34,149 nt of DNA from Ktedonobacteria bacterium. GTDB taxonomy: Bacteria; Chloroflexota; Ktedonobacteria; Ktedonobacterales; JACDGC01. Below, piece by piece: positions 16,138-23,955 of the stretch. Where the stretch lies: assembly GCA_027459785.1 (NCBI GenBank), contig DAIDGU010000057.1, positions 1 to 34,149 on the forward strand, written 5' to 3'. The notes below the pieces were generated by a model. The model was not told the origin of the DNA. It was given only the letters and a program-made list of their open reading frames with translations, and ran no database searches. Every line of letters begins with the position of its first letter. Position 1 is the first letter of the stretch. The position numbers and the translations under genes are program-made.

Positions 16138-17301
16138 ATGAGCGCACGCATCGCATTCGTTTTCCCTGGGCAGGGCAGCCAGGCGGTGGGTATGGGGGCC
16201 GAACTCGCCGCCCAGAGCGCCGCCGCGCGTGCCGTTTTCGCGGCGGCGGATGCCGCGCTGGGCTTCGCCCTCAGCGATCTCTGCTTCCACGGTCCCGAAG
16301 ACCACCTCCGCGAGACGATCAACACGCAGCCGGCCATCACCACGGTGAGCCTGGCCGCGCTGGCCGCGTTGCGCGCCGCGCTAGCGGCCCCATCCCGTCG
16401 CGGCACGGGAACCCTGCCCCCCGACCCCCTCCCCATCGGTGATGGAGAGGGGGAGAGCGAACGTGGGGCGGACATTCCTGTCCGCCAAGTCTCTCAAAGT
16501 GGGGCGGACATTCCTGTCCGGCAGACGGTGGATGTCTTAGGACCGCCGTGGCCGGCCTTCGTGGCGGGGCATAGCGTCGGCGAGTATACGGCGCTGATCG
16601 CGGCGGGCGCGGTCACGTTCGCGGAAGGCTTGCGGCTGGTGCGCGAACGCGGACGGCTGATGCATACCGAAGGCACGGCCTGTGCCAGCGGCATGGCGGC
16701 GGTGCTGGGGCTAGACGCCGACCAATTGCAGGCGATCTGTGCACAGGCGGAGGCCGATGTGGCGGGCGATCCCCATCTGCCGGCCCATCCGGGCGCGGGC
16801 AAGGTCGTCGTCGCCAACGATAACGCGCCGGGGCAGATCGTGCTTTCCGGCGAACAGACGGCGCTGGAGCGCGCGATGCAACTGGCGCGGGAGGCCGGCG
16901 CGAAGCGCGTCATTCCTCTGACGGTGAGCGGCGCGTTCCACTCGCCGGTGATGGCCCCCGCCGCGCCCGCGCTGGCCCAGGCCATCGACGCGGCCAATAT
17001 CCACGCCGCCCAGGTGCCGCTCATCTCGAACATCACCGCGCAGCCGCTCACGGCGGCGGTGGACCTGCGTGCCGAACTGGCGGCGCAGATCGCGTCGCCG
17101 GTGCAGTGGGTGCGGTCGGTGCAATGGCTGGCGACCGAGGGCGGCGTGACAACGTTCGTCGAACTGGGCGCGGGCCAGGTACTCAGCGGCCTCATCAAGC
17201 GCAGCGCCAAAGGCGCGACGATCCTCAGCGCCGGCACGCCGGCGGAGATCGCCGCGACGGCCCAGGCACTGCGCGATCTCGGCTTCGGCGACATGGCCTG
17301 A
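16138..17301 (+). CDS. fabD: Malonyl-CoA:ACP transacylase with in-frame insertion
   Basis: 387 residues; typical FabD is near 310. It transfers malonyl from CoA to AcpP for fatty-acid elongation. [11 protein letters not shown] lies at the N-terminus, nucleophile Ser146 in GHSVGE, and His268 in GAFHSPV. GGAGG is 4 nt before the ATG. Residues about 86-136, between the helix [14 protein letters not shown] and the beta strand PAFVAGHS, have no counterpart in E. coli FabD. This stretch is encoded by repeat DNA and contains GADIPVRQ twice. The reading frame is intact and all catalytic residues remain, so the protein is probably active with a surface loop. A smaller extension lies around 205-221. 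It lies between rpmF and fabG. Confidence 0.92.
   Translation: MSARIAFVFPGQGSQAVGMGAELAAQSAAARAVFAAADAALGFALSDLCFHGPEDHLRETINTQPAITTVSLAALAALRAALAAPSRRGTGTLPPDPLPIGDGEGESERGADIPVRQVSQSGADIPVRQTVDVLGPPWPAFVAGHSVGEYTALIAAGAVTFAEGLRLVRERGRLMHTEGTACASGMAAVLGLDADQLQAICAQAEADVAGDPHLPAHPGAGKVVVANDNAPGQIVLSGEQTALERAMQLAREAGAKRVIPLTVSGAFHSPVMAPAAPALAQAIDAANIHAAQVPLISNITAQPLTAAVDLRAELAAQIASPVQWVRSVQWLATEGGVTTFVELGAGQVLSGLIKRSAKGATILSAGTPAEIAATAQALRDLGFGDMA
16390..16545. repeat. Repeat DNA inserted in frame within fabD
   Basis: Consists of a CCCCTCCCC...GGAGAGGGG imperfect hairpin (about 16427-16452) followed by two copies of GGCGGACATTCCTGTCCG (16467-16484 and 16503-16520) separated by AAGTCTCTCAAAGT. 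The palindrome core matches the family seen at 137-245, 7916-7957 and 25145-25165, all of them intergenic. Confidence 0.8.
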
Positions 17302-17320
17302 GTTTTGTGGAGGAGAGTCG

Positions 17321-18070
17321 ATGGCGGATGCAGGATTAAGCGGGCGCGTGGCGCTGGTGACGGGCGCGGGGCGCGGCATCGGACGCGCATGTGCGCTGGC
17401 GCTGGCGGAGGCCGGCGCGCGGGTCGCGGTGAACTATCGCGGCAGTGAGGGCGCGGCGCGCACGCTGGTGGAAGAGATCGTGGCGCTGGGTGGCCAGGCC
17501 CATGCCGTCCAGGCGGACGTGAGCCAGGCGCACGAGGTCGAGCGCCTTTTCGCTGAGGTCAGCGCCGCGCTGGGGCCGGTGGAGATCCTCGTCAACAATG
17601 CTGGCATCACACGCGACACGCTGCTGCTGCGCATGACGGAAGAGGATTGGGATGCCGTGGTGACGACGAATCTGAAATCGGCCTTCCTCTGCACCAAAGC
17701 GGCGTTGCGCGGCATGCTACGCGCGAAGTGGGGGCGCGTCATCACCGTCGCCTCCGTCGCCGGGCTGAACCCGAATCCGGGCCAGGCGAACTACGCCGCC
17801 GCCAAGGCGGGGCTGATCGCCTTCACCAAGAGCGTCGCGCGCGAGATCGCCTCGCGCAACATCACGGTGAACGCTGTCGCGCCAGGCTTCGTCGCCACGG
17901 ACATGACGGCGGACCTGCCCGCCGATCTCAAACAAAAAGCTGACGAGATGATCCCTGTCGGGCGCTTCGGCCAACCGGCAGAGGTCGCCGCCGCCGTCGC
18001 CTTCCTGGCCTCGCCAGCGGCATCATACATCACCGGGCAAGTGCTGGTCGTGGATGGCGGCCTGGCATGA
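17321..18070 (+). CDS. fabG: 3-oxoacyl-ACP reductase
   Basis: 249 residues, a standard SDR length. NADP-binding VTGAGRGIG (13-21), NNAG (92-95), catalytic Asn118, Ser145, Tyr158 and Lys162 (ANYAAAKAG), and the C-terminal [13 protein letters not shown]. It reduces beta-ketoacyl-ACP in the elongation cycle. GGAGGAG lies just before the ATG. Its TGA overlaps the asp23 start as ATGA, so the two are probably translationally coupled. Confidence 0.95.
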   Translation: MADAGLSGRVALVTGAGRGIGRACALALAEAGARVAVNYRGSEGAARTLVEEIVALGGQAHAVQADVSQAHEVERLFAEVSAALGPVEILVNNAGITRDTLLLRMTEEDWDAVVTTNLKSAFLCTKAALRGMLRAKWGRVITVASVAGLNPNPGQANYAAAKAGLIAFTKSVAREIASRNITVNAVAPGFVATDMTADLPADLKQKADEMIPVGRFGQPAEVAAAVAFLASPAASYITGQVLVVDGGLA

Positions 18071-18459
18071 AGGAAGAGGAACAGACGATGCAAAACCTGC
18101 GCGACATGCAAACCGCGGCCACCTCCGGCGCTCCGGCGGACGCGCACGGCACGGTGCGCATCACCAAGCACGTGCTGGCATCGATCATCGAGCTGGCCGC
18201 GCTGGATGTGGATGGTGTGGCCCGCCTGGCCCCCGTTTCCAGCCCGTGGCCACGGGTCTTCCGCGCCGAGCCGCAGCGTGGCATCGCCGTGAACGCGCGC
18301 GGCAAGGTGCTGGCCGTCGATCTGTACCTCATCCTGCGACCGGGCGTGAACATGCCCCAGGTGGGCCGCGCCGTGCAAGAGTCGGTCGCCAAAGCTATCG
18401 AGGAGATCTTGAATATGGAGCCGGGCGAGATCAACGTGTTCATCCAGGACATCGCGTAA
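18067..18459 (+). CDS. Asp23/YqhY family envelope-stress protein
   Basis: 130 residues. The Asp23 fold signature is present: [27 protein letters not shown], then [60 protein letters not shown] second in-frame ATG at 18088 has a better ribosome site (GAGGAACAGACG) and may be the used start; the 18067 start forms an ATGA overlap with fabG. YqhY sits before nusB in Bacillus and is linked to acetyl-CoA carboxylase and lipid balance. The position inside a fatty-acid operon here agrees with such a role. Confidence 0.88.
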   Translation: MKEEEQTMQNLRDMQTAATSGAPADAHGTVRITKHVLASIIELAALDVDGVARLAPVSSPWPRVFRAEPQRGIAVNARGKVLAVDLYLILRPGVNMPQVGRAVQESVAKAIEEILNMEPGEINVFIQDIA

Positions 18460-18464
18460 CCCAT

Positions 18465-18923
18465 ATGGCTATGTCGCTCCGCCATCAGGCGCGCATCCTG
18501 GCGATGCAGGCGCTCTATGAATGGGATGCCGCCGGGCATGATGTCTTCGACGCGCTCGAACAGCGCGCCGAGGAGCGCAACGCGCCCAGCCGGGCCGTCA
18601 GCTTCGCCCGCGAATTGGTCGCCCAGGTGGTCGAACATCTGCCGCAGATCGATGCGCGCCTGGCTGCCGCGGCCTCCCGTCGCCCCCTGGCGCAGATGGC
18701 CCGCGTCGAAAAGGCGATCTTGCGACTTGCAATCTCCGAAATATTGTTGAATAATGCTGCCGTACCCGCACGGGCTGCGATCAACGAAGCCGTCGAACTC
18801 GCCAAAGAATATGGCGGGGAACATTCGGCGCGCTTCGTCAACGGAGTCCTTGGCACGATCTTTTCCCAGACGGATGCGCCGTCATCATTCCAACCCGATT
18901 TCGAAAGCGAGGAGACACCATAA
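18465..18923 (+). CDS. nusB: Transcription antitermination factor NusB
   Basis: 152 residues from the ATG at 18465 (another ATG at 18471). All-helical NusB fold: [16 protein letters not shown] at the start, then [48 protein letters not shown]. It binds boxA RNA with NusE/S10 to support rRNA transcription. No strong ribosome site is seen; it starts 5 bp after asp23 and probably depends on coupling. The TAA shares its last A with the acpP ATG. The start MAMSLRHQ was chosen over the long upstream frame because family similarity begins there. Confidence 0.93.
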   Translation: MAMSLRHQARILAMQALYEWDAAGHDVFDALEQRAEERNAPSRAVSFARELVAQVVEHLPQIDARLAAAASRRPLAQMARVEKAILRLAISEILLNNAAVPARAAINEAVELAKEYGGEHSARFVNGVLGTIFSQTDAPSSFQPDFESEETP

Positions 18924-19165
18924 TGTCCACCAGCCCCCATTGGGAAGCGCTCAAGTCCGTCATCGTTGAACAGCTCGACGTTGATCCTAGCGAAGTGAAG
19001 CCGGACGCTTCTTTCACCGAGGATCTCAACGCCGATTCGCTCGATCTCGTCGAACTGATCATGGCTTTGGAAGAAAAATTCAACGTCAAGATCTCCGACG
19101 ACGACGCGCGCAACATCAAGACGGTCGGCGCGGCCCTCGACTATATCGACGAACACGCGCAGTAA
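18923..19165 (+). CDS. acpP: Acyl carrier protein
   Basis: 80 residues, acidic, with the phosphopantetheine attachment site DSLDLVEL (Ser39) and the usual helices [25 protein letters not shown]. It carries the growing acyl chain for FabD, FabG and partners. GAGGAG lies 8 nt before the ATG. Last gene of the operon; a terminator follows 24 bp later. Confidence 0.96.
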   Translation: MSTSPHWEALKSVIVEQLDVDPSEVKPDASFTEDLNADSLDLVELIMALEEKFNVKISDDDARNIKTVGAALDYIDEHAQ

Positions 19166-19189
19166 TTCGCACCCGCACCATTCCAGCGC

Positions 19190-19221
19190 GCGAGGGAGTA
19201 AGATGCTTCCTCGCTTTTTTT
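19190..19221 (+). terminator. Intrinsic terminator of the rpmF-acpP operon
   Basis: GCGAGG (19190-19195) pairs with CCTCGC (19209-19214), and a run of seven T follows immediately. Confidence 0.9.
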
Positions 19222-19251
19222 ATCTGGCCGTGGTGCAAGCGCGCCACCGAC

Positions 19252-19280
19252 TTGACAAGCACGCAAAAATGCTCTACAAT
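19252..19280 (+). promoter_or_regulatory. Near-consensus sigma-70 promoter
   Basis: TTGACA at 19252-19257, a 17-bp spacer, and TACAAT at 19275-19280. It lies 80 bp upstream of the methyltransferase start and right after the acpP terminator, so it should drive that gene independently. It is the best promoter match in the window. Confidence 0.85.
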
Positions 19281-19359
19281 AGACCAACAATCCACGCAAA
19301 CGTTCGCATGCTATCTCTATATCTTTTCGCGGGATGAGGAGACAATAGGAGGAATCTAG

Positions 19360-20265
19360 ATGGGATGGTTCAGCAGATGGCGCAAGGGCAAGCGCCAGGG
19401 AGCGGATGTGGCACGCGGGGGCTTCAATGTATTTGGCGGACGGCGTTACCTGAACAATGCCTCCTATTTTCTCCCTAAAGATAACGGCGAGATCAACCGG
19501 CTGGATTTTCAGCATTATCTGCTGCGCTATGCTTTGCAGGGCAATTTCGCGGCCCCGATTGGCCAACCCAGCAGCATATTGGATGTCGGCTGTGGCACCG
19601 GGCGCTGGGCGATGGAGATGGCCCGCACCTATCCAGAGGCGAACGTGATCGGCCTCGATCTTTTGCCGCCACCCTCTGAAGAACAACTCAACCAGCTCCC
19701 TGAGCATGATCGCCGCCCAGAGAACTATCTCTACATGCAGGGTAATGCGCTGGATGGCCTCCCCTTTCCCGATCGCACCTTCGATTTCGTACATCAGCGC
19801 CTGCTGGTGGCCGGCATTCCGGTGGCACGCTGGCCGGCTGAGGTGCGCGACTTGGTGCGCGTGACCCGCCCCGGCGGCTGGATCGAACTCGTGGAAGCGA
19901 TCCCCGCCTCCGGTGGCCCCGCAATGAATCAATTGCGCGAATGGCTGGTGGGAGTCGGGCTGCCGCGCGGCGTCGATATCCGCACGACCCACCAGATCGG
20001 CCAGTATCTGGAAGCCGCTGGTGCGCGCGAGATCGCCTATCGTGAATTGAACGTGCAATTGGGCAAAGCTGGTGGTCGCGTGGGCCAGATGATGGAAACC
20101 AACTATTTTTCGCTGCACGATGGCATTCGCGGCGTCGCCATCGCGCAAGGGCTGACCACCCCGGAGCAATTCGATGCCACGCTGCAACAGGCCAAAGCCG
20201 AGATTGCAACCGGGCGTTACGTTTGGCCCTATTATCTGGCATACGGCCAGCGCCCTACGAGTTAA
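19360..20265 (+). CDS. SAM-dependent methyltransferase, class I
   Basis: 301 residues. AGGAGG lies 8 nt before the ATG. Motif I SILDVGCGTGRWAMEMA binds S-adenosylmethionine, followed by ANVIGLDLLPPP (ribose-binding acidic residue), NALDGLPFPDRTFDFVHQR, and the LVRVTRPGGWIELVEA strand. The family (methyltransferase type 11-like) covers lipid, quinone and natural-product methyltransferases; the substrate cannot be assigned. It is a single-gene unit behind a strong promoter, with a 73-nt leader in which no clear riboswitch was recognised. Confidence 0.85.
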   Translation: MGWFSRWRKGKRQGADVARGGFNVFGGRRYLNNASYFLPKDNGEINRLDFQHYLLRYALQGNFAAPIGQPSSILDVGCGTGRWAMEMARTYPEANVIGLDLLPPPSEEQLNQLPEHDRRPENYLYMQGNALDGLPFPDRTFDFVHQRLLVAGIPVARWPAEVRDLVRVTRPGGWIELVEAIPASGGPAMNQLREWLVGVGLPRGVDIRTTHQIGQYLEAAGAREIAYRELNVQLGKAGGRVGQMMETNYFSLHDGIRGVAIAQGLTTPEQFDATLQQAKAEIATGRYVWPYYLAYGQRPTS

Positions 20266-20322
20266 GCATACGGGCGATTGCAGGCATGCCGGCCTCGCCC
20301 GATCACCATCGGCGCACTTGCG

Positions 20323-20634
20323 TCACGCGAACATGTTGGCCCACTCGCGGATGGACCACGAACTGACCTTGCCCTTGAGGACAAACGGATCGTTGCGGAT
20401 GTAGTCTTCGGCAGCCGCGCGCGAGGTGAGGACGCCCATCGTGCTGAGTGGTTCCTGGGGCTGATCCAGGAAGGCACCGGACATCACCAGCACACCTTGG
20501 GCATGTAATTCCTGTGACCGCGCGATGTGCGCTGCGATGGCGGCAGGATCTTGGGTCCGCGCCTCGTCAAACGAAGCATACGACGTGGTGCAGAAGACGA
20601 CGTAATAGACCTTGGGCGGCTGCGACTCGGTCAT
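20323..20634 (-). CDS. YCII-related protein
   Basis: 103 residues with the YCII fold (ferredoxin-like dimer): YYVVFCTTSYASFDEART, AAHIARSQELHAQGVLVMSGAFLDQPQEPLSTMGVLTSRAAAEDYIRNDPFVLKGKVSSWSIREW. The histidine near residue 36 and the central aspartate in NDPF are the family's putative active residues. Biochemical role is unknown in general. AAAGG lies upstream of the ATG. Probably co-transcribed with the RidA-like and hydrolase genes on the same strand. Confidence 0.8.
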   Translation of the reverse strand: MTESQPPKVYYVVFCTTSYASFDEARTQDPAAIAAHIARSQELHAQGVLVMSGAFLDQPQEPLSTMGVLTSRAAAEDYIRNDPFVLKGKVSSWSIREWANMFA

Positions 20635-20735
20635 ACCTGTTGCCTTTCTTGTCCCTACTGGGCGGCGATGGGTAGTGCGTGATCATTGCGCTGGTGGCGT
20701 GCGTTGCTTGGCCAGGGAAATCATAAGAGGCTGGT

Positions 20736-21143
20736 TTATGCCGGAAGACTTGCAATCGCCTCAATTTCGAGCAAGAAGTCTTCTTGTGCCAGGCTTTGTA
20801 CTATGATAAGTGTGCTGGCCGGCGGCGTTTGTGTGTTCACATAGCGGTCGCGCACCTCACGCAGAAGCGGCAGATGCGCTCGGTCGCGCATATACACCGT
20901 CAACTTCACAACATGATTAAAGTCCGCACCCACTGCCGCAAGGGCTGTTTTGATGTTTTCAAAGACCTGCTGTGCTTGTGCCTGAAAATCTCCGCGCCCG
21001 ATCAGATTACCCGACGAGTCCAGGGCGATCTGGCCGGCCACATAGATTGTCCGCCCGCCGCTCACAGCCACAACTTGTGAAAACCCTGGAAGGGCTGCCA
21101 ACATCGCTGGCGAAAGAAACTGAATATGATCAGGAGAGTTCAT
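20736..21143 (-). CDS. RidA/YjgF family protein lacking the usual arginine
   Basis: 135 residues from the ATG at 21143; a longer frame to 21200 lacks family similarity in its extension. The RidA fold is clear: VSGGRTIYVAGQIALDSSGNLIGRGDFQAQAQQVFENIKTALAAVGADFNHVVKLTVYM, and the C-terminal LLEIEAIASL. RidA itself deaminates reactive imines with an arginine in the PARS motif. Here the segment is PPAST, so alanine (about residue 109) takes that place. It is therefore likely a Rid subgroup with another role. Neighbours are the YCII and hydrolase genes. Confidence 0.85.
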   Translation of the reverse strand: MNSPDHIQFLSPAMLAALPGFSQVVAVSGGRTIYVAGQIALDSSGNLIGRGDFQAQAQQVFENIKTALAAVGADFNHVVKLTVYMRDRAHLPLLREVRDRYVNTQTPPASTLIIVQSLAQEDFLLEIEAIASLPA

Positions 21144-21202
21144 CTCTGAGCATCCTTTCTTGGACTTATGCCAGACGAAACCGTTAGGCGCTGCTGGCAC
21201 CC

Positions 21203-22261
21203 CTACCGTTGCTCGTGTCGCGCCGCCGGCTGCTGTGCCAGGGTGGGCGTGCCGTGGGCAGCGAACCAGGCATCGCTCTCAGCGACAATGCGGTCCGTGA
21301 AGCTTTGCTCGAAGGACCAGTGCGGGCTGTTGGCGAACTCCACATACTTTTTGGGACCACCCAGGCGTTGGTAAGCGTCGCGCGTGACGATGGGTGAAAG
21401 GACCAGATCACGCTCCTGGTTCAGCACGAGGGTCGGCACGGTGTTTTGCTCCAACGGCACAGCGGGGGGCGTGTAGCCGGCGCTGACGAGCGTGCGCAGC
21501 GTCATGCCGCGCGGCAAGAGGGGATCATTGAACCACGTCTGCACGCGATGCGCTTCTTCCGGGCCAACCACGTACTCCATCGAGTTGATCCAGCGCGTGG
21601 GGACGCGCACCCAGCCGAAGGGGATCGCCAGCACGCGCAGCAACGGCAACAGATTGATGAGTTGCGGCGTCATGGTATTCTGGCGCAACGCCTCGTGGTC
21701 ATCGAAGGTAAAGAGATCCAGGCACGAGATGGCGGCGAGGGGCGCGCCAGCAGCGGCGGAGGCATAGACCACGGCGCTACCCAGGCTGACGCCCAGCATG
21801 AAGAGCGAGCCATCATACCGCTGCCGCGCCCACAGGGCGACATCCACCAGCGATGCAGCGGCGGGACCGACGGGCGAATCCCCGCGCACACCACCGGAAA
21901 AGCCATTGCCCATCAGATCGGGACAAATGACGGTGTAGCCACGCTCATAGAAGCCGCGCACCAGCGGCAAGAAGAGGCGGCCATAGGTCAGCAGGCCGTG
22001 AACGATGATGACGACCGGCGCGGTGCGGTCCGGTTGCGCATAGACATCCAGATTGATACCGATCGTGCTGGACGGGATGCGGTAGGCGACCAGATGCTCC
22101 TGCGCCCAGCGCACGTACTCCGGCGGAAAGTTGAGTTGCCAGTAATCGCGCCCTTGCTCAAAGTGCTGGGCATCCGCCCGCCGCTGCATGCCCTCGCGCA
22201 CGCCCAGCGCGCCCACCACACCGGCGGCCACCCCCAGCGCCGCCACGATCCGTTTGCGCAT
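21203..22261 (-). CDS. Alpha/beta hydrolase with N-terminal hydrophobic segment
   Basis: 352 residues from the ATG at 22261 (a TTG one codon earlier is possible). The start MRKRIVAALGVAAGVVGALGV is a signal peptide or anchor. The hydrolase core begins near residue 80: VVIIVHGLLTYGRLF (oxyanion HG), PDLMGNGFS, nucleophile Ser in GVSLGS, LVLNQERDLVLSP (acid region) and NSPHWSFE (catalytic His). Substrates of such serine hydrolases are diverse esters or lipids. No convincing ribosome site precedes the start. The IscB element ends only about 20 bp upstream and may have displaced the native leader or promoter. Confidence 0.82.
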   Translation of the reverse strand: MRKRIVAALGVAAGVVGALGVREGMQRRADAQHFEQGRDYWQLNFPPEYVRWAQEHLVAYRIPSSTIGINLDVYAQPDRTAPVVIIVHGLLTYGRLFLPLVRGFYERGYTVICPDLMGNGFSGGVRGDSPVGPAAASLVDVALWARQRYDGSLFMLGVSLGSAVVYASAAAGAPLAAISCLDLFTFDDHEALRQNTMTPQLINLLPLLRVLAIPFGWVRVPTRWINSMEYVVGPEEAHRVQTWFNDPLLPRGMTLRTLVSAGYTPPAVPLEQNTVPTLVLNQERDLVLSPIVTRDAYQRLGGPKKYVEFANSPHWSFEQSFTDRIVAESDAWFAAHGTPTLAQQPAARHEQR

Positions 22262-22281
22262 CAAAGATCACGGCGTGGCTA

Positions 22282-22302
22282 CCCCTAGTTTGAGCTATGG
22301 GG
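22282..22302 (-). repeat. Element-end hairpin, downstream of iscB
   Basis: On the + strand CCCCTAG then a short loop then CTATGGGG: CCCC/GGGG and TAG/CTA pair with a bulged base. It differs from the copy at 23831-23851 by a single loop base (T for C). It begins 18 bp after the iscB stop. Confidence 0.85.
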
Positions 22303-22320
22303 TGGAAACGCCGCCCGCCG

Positions 22321-23604
22321 TTAGGCGGACCGTCCTTTCTGATAGGTATAGCCGTCGCCCTGATGGAGCGGCTGGCAATAACGGACATGGATATGCTGGA
22401 TCGTTCCATGCGCCGTCTTGAGGTTGCTGGAACCTGTCGCACGGATGGCAATCCGTCCCACATACACCCCGGCTTTCGTACTGCTGGCTGGCACCACTGC
22501 CCTCACGATGTCTCCGGTACGGAACCCACCCACCGTGCTAGTAGCTTTAGGGGCTTTATCTGGGAAGCCGTAGGCGTTCGTGCGGCACATCTGCCGACTA
22601 TGCCGTCCCATTGCCTGAATGGCGAGGGGGACGAGCTGCTGTACGAATAACGTCTCCGGTGTGGACGCTCCCACACAGGCCGCATCCAACCAGTGCGTTT
22701 TTGGTAAGTCACGCTGGGTACGATTCCACTTCGTTCGGCCGCCCGTCCCCGTTTCTACGGGAAGTCCCGTGGCTTGCAACCGTGCGTACAGCGCCCAACG
22801 GGTCGTATTCACCGCCGCCGCATCGCGCAAGGGCTGCTTGGCCTGTGTCTGGATCTCCGGGAAGCCGAACTCTGCGGCGGTCTGTGTCCCCTTGGCGCGA
22901 TTGCACGGTTCACAGGCCAGAGTGAGGTTGCTCACCCGATCTGAGCCATGCCGCGCGCGTGGGACGATGTGTTCCACTTCCAAGGGGACGCCTTGCACCC
23001 CACAATAGGCACAGGCACGCTGCCACTTCTCTAGCAGGTATTCCCGCACCTCGTAGCCCTGCAATTCCCCTTGCTGGTACTCAACACCGCTGATTTCCGC
23101 ATTCTGCATCAAATGGGTGTCAAATCGCACCAGTTCCATGCTGATAGCCCCGATGGGACACCACTTGCGCAGCCGCGCCACCCACGTCAGCAGGTTGTCG
23201 ATGCGGCTGCGCAACGACGGTGGCAACCAGCCTGTCGGGCGCGTGCGGTTGTCGAAGCGGGGCTGGCGATAGCGCGTGTGGCGCTGCCGCCGCCCGCGCC
23301 GTTGCGCACGCCGATCATCCAATTTCGCCTTTACCTGATCGCCGCGATGGGTCAGTTCCGCCGCCCATACCACCTGGCCGGTGGCATCACTCACGACGGC
23401 CACGCCCGTCGTCTTGCTGCCGGGATCGAGCTTCACCCGCAACGGCGACGATGCCTCATCCGGCTTGGGTTCTTTCAGGATGATCGTGAAGGGATAGCGC
23501 CGCAGCACGGCGGCATGACCCGCACGCAACAGGAACCGCGCTCGCCCCGGATGCACTGGATTGAGCGGCTTGCGGTCCTGATCGACGACGAAGACAAACG
23601 ACAT
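22321..23604 (-). CDS. iscB: IscB RNA-guided endonuclease (RuvC + HNH)
   Basis: 427 residues from the ATG at 23604, which has AGGAG about 7 nt upstream; a TTG two codons earlier is less likely. Domain order: N-terminal PLMP-like segment (PLNPVHPGRARFLLRAGHA, 13-31); RuvC-I VKLDPGSKTTG (Asp60); arginine-rich bridge helix (98-116); RuvC-II SMELVRF (Glu157); HNH domain with CAYC (198-201), EVEHIVPR (His212), SNLTLACEPCNRAKG (Asn226, Cys231, Cys234); RuvC-III THWLDAACVG (His304, Asp307); then a C-terminal target-motif-binding region (about 335-427). All catalytic residues of both nuclease centres are present. IscB is the ancestor-like relative of Cas9 and cuts DNA using an omega RNA encoded just upstream of its gene, as here. 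Confidence 0.95.
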   Translation of the reverse strand: MSFVFVVDQDRKPLNPVHPGRARFLLRAGHAAVLRRYPFTIILKEPKPDEASSPLRVKLDPGSKTTGVAVVSDATGQVVWAAELTHRGDQVKAKLDDRRAQRRGRRQRHTRYRQPRFDNRTRPTGWLPPSLRSRIDNLLTWVARLRKWCPIGAISMELVRFDTHLMQNAEISGVEYQQGELQGYEVREYLLEKWQRACAYCGVQGVPLEVEHIVPRARHGSDRVSNLTLACEPCNRAKGTQTAAEFGFPEIQTQAKQPLRDAAAVNTTRWALYARLQATGLPVETGTGGRTKWNRTQRDLPKTHWLDAACVGASTPETLFVQQLVPLAIQAMGRHSRQMCRTNAYGFPDKAPKATSTVGGFRTGDIVRAVVPASSTKAGVYVGRIAIRATGSSNLKTAHGTIQHIHVRYCQPLHQGDGYTYQKGRSA

Positions 23605-23616
23605 GACCAACTCCTA

Positions 23617-23851
23617 AGAATCTCCGCTTGCGCGGGTAAAGTTCCCCTCGTCAAGGTTATGAGGCGGTTTGTTTGCCAACAGCACTGACTCGTACCCCGT
23701 CCGGCTGTTTAACTGCTGGCCGCAGAGCGTGGGGCTGAGGTGCCACCCCACGGTGCCTATCGTTGTATTCGCCCCTAACGTAGCCCTTCTCAGGGCTGAG
23801 ACTGGTCAGATCCAGGCTCGCTCTCACAAGCCCCTAGCTTGAGCTATGGGG
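23617..23851 (-). ncRNA. Omega (HEARO-like) guide RNA of IscB
   Basis: The 227 bp between the element-end hairpin and the iscB ribosome site lacks a gene and is dense in stems. Reading in the iscB direction: the end hairpin (23851-23831); AGCCCT-GAGA-AGGGCT (23797-23782); GTGGGG...CCCCAC (23751-23729); AACAGC...GCTGTT (23709-23678); CCTC...GAGG; and CCGC-GCAA-GCGG just before the ribosome site. Known IscB omega RNAs lie in exactly this position, with a 5' guide copied from the DNA flanking the element, so the guide here would be about + strand 23852-23870. Boundaries are approximate. Confidence 0.75.
23831..23851 (-). repeat. Element-end hairpin at the guide side
   Basis: Second copy of the 21-nt imperfect palindrome, identical to 22282-22302 except for one loop base. 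It would form the first stem of the omega RNA scaffold next to the guide. Confidence 0.85.
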
Positions 23852-23955
23852 TATCTGACACGCTCCACGCTCCACCACCAAAAATCGCCGCCACGATGCG
23901 GCATCTATCGGGCATTGTACCAGATCGCGGGGGCGTTTGGATAGAGACAAATGGG

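Larger units (their letters stand above)
22282..23851 (-). mobile_element. IscB-carrying (ISC / IS200-IS605-like) element without transposase
   Basis: Bounded by two near-identical 21-nt imperfect palindromes in the same orientation (22282-22302 and 23831-23851), the end structure used by TnpA-type single-strand transposases. Inside are only the omega RNA region and iscB. About 1570 bp. No tnpA is present, so movement would require a transposase in trans. Exact termini and target site are not decidable from one copy. Confidence 0.75.

Noticed and set aside
22297..22650. 117-codon + strand frame inside the IscB element, considered as a transposase remnant
   Set aside because: Antisense to iscB, without HUH or tyrosine motif of TnpA.
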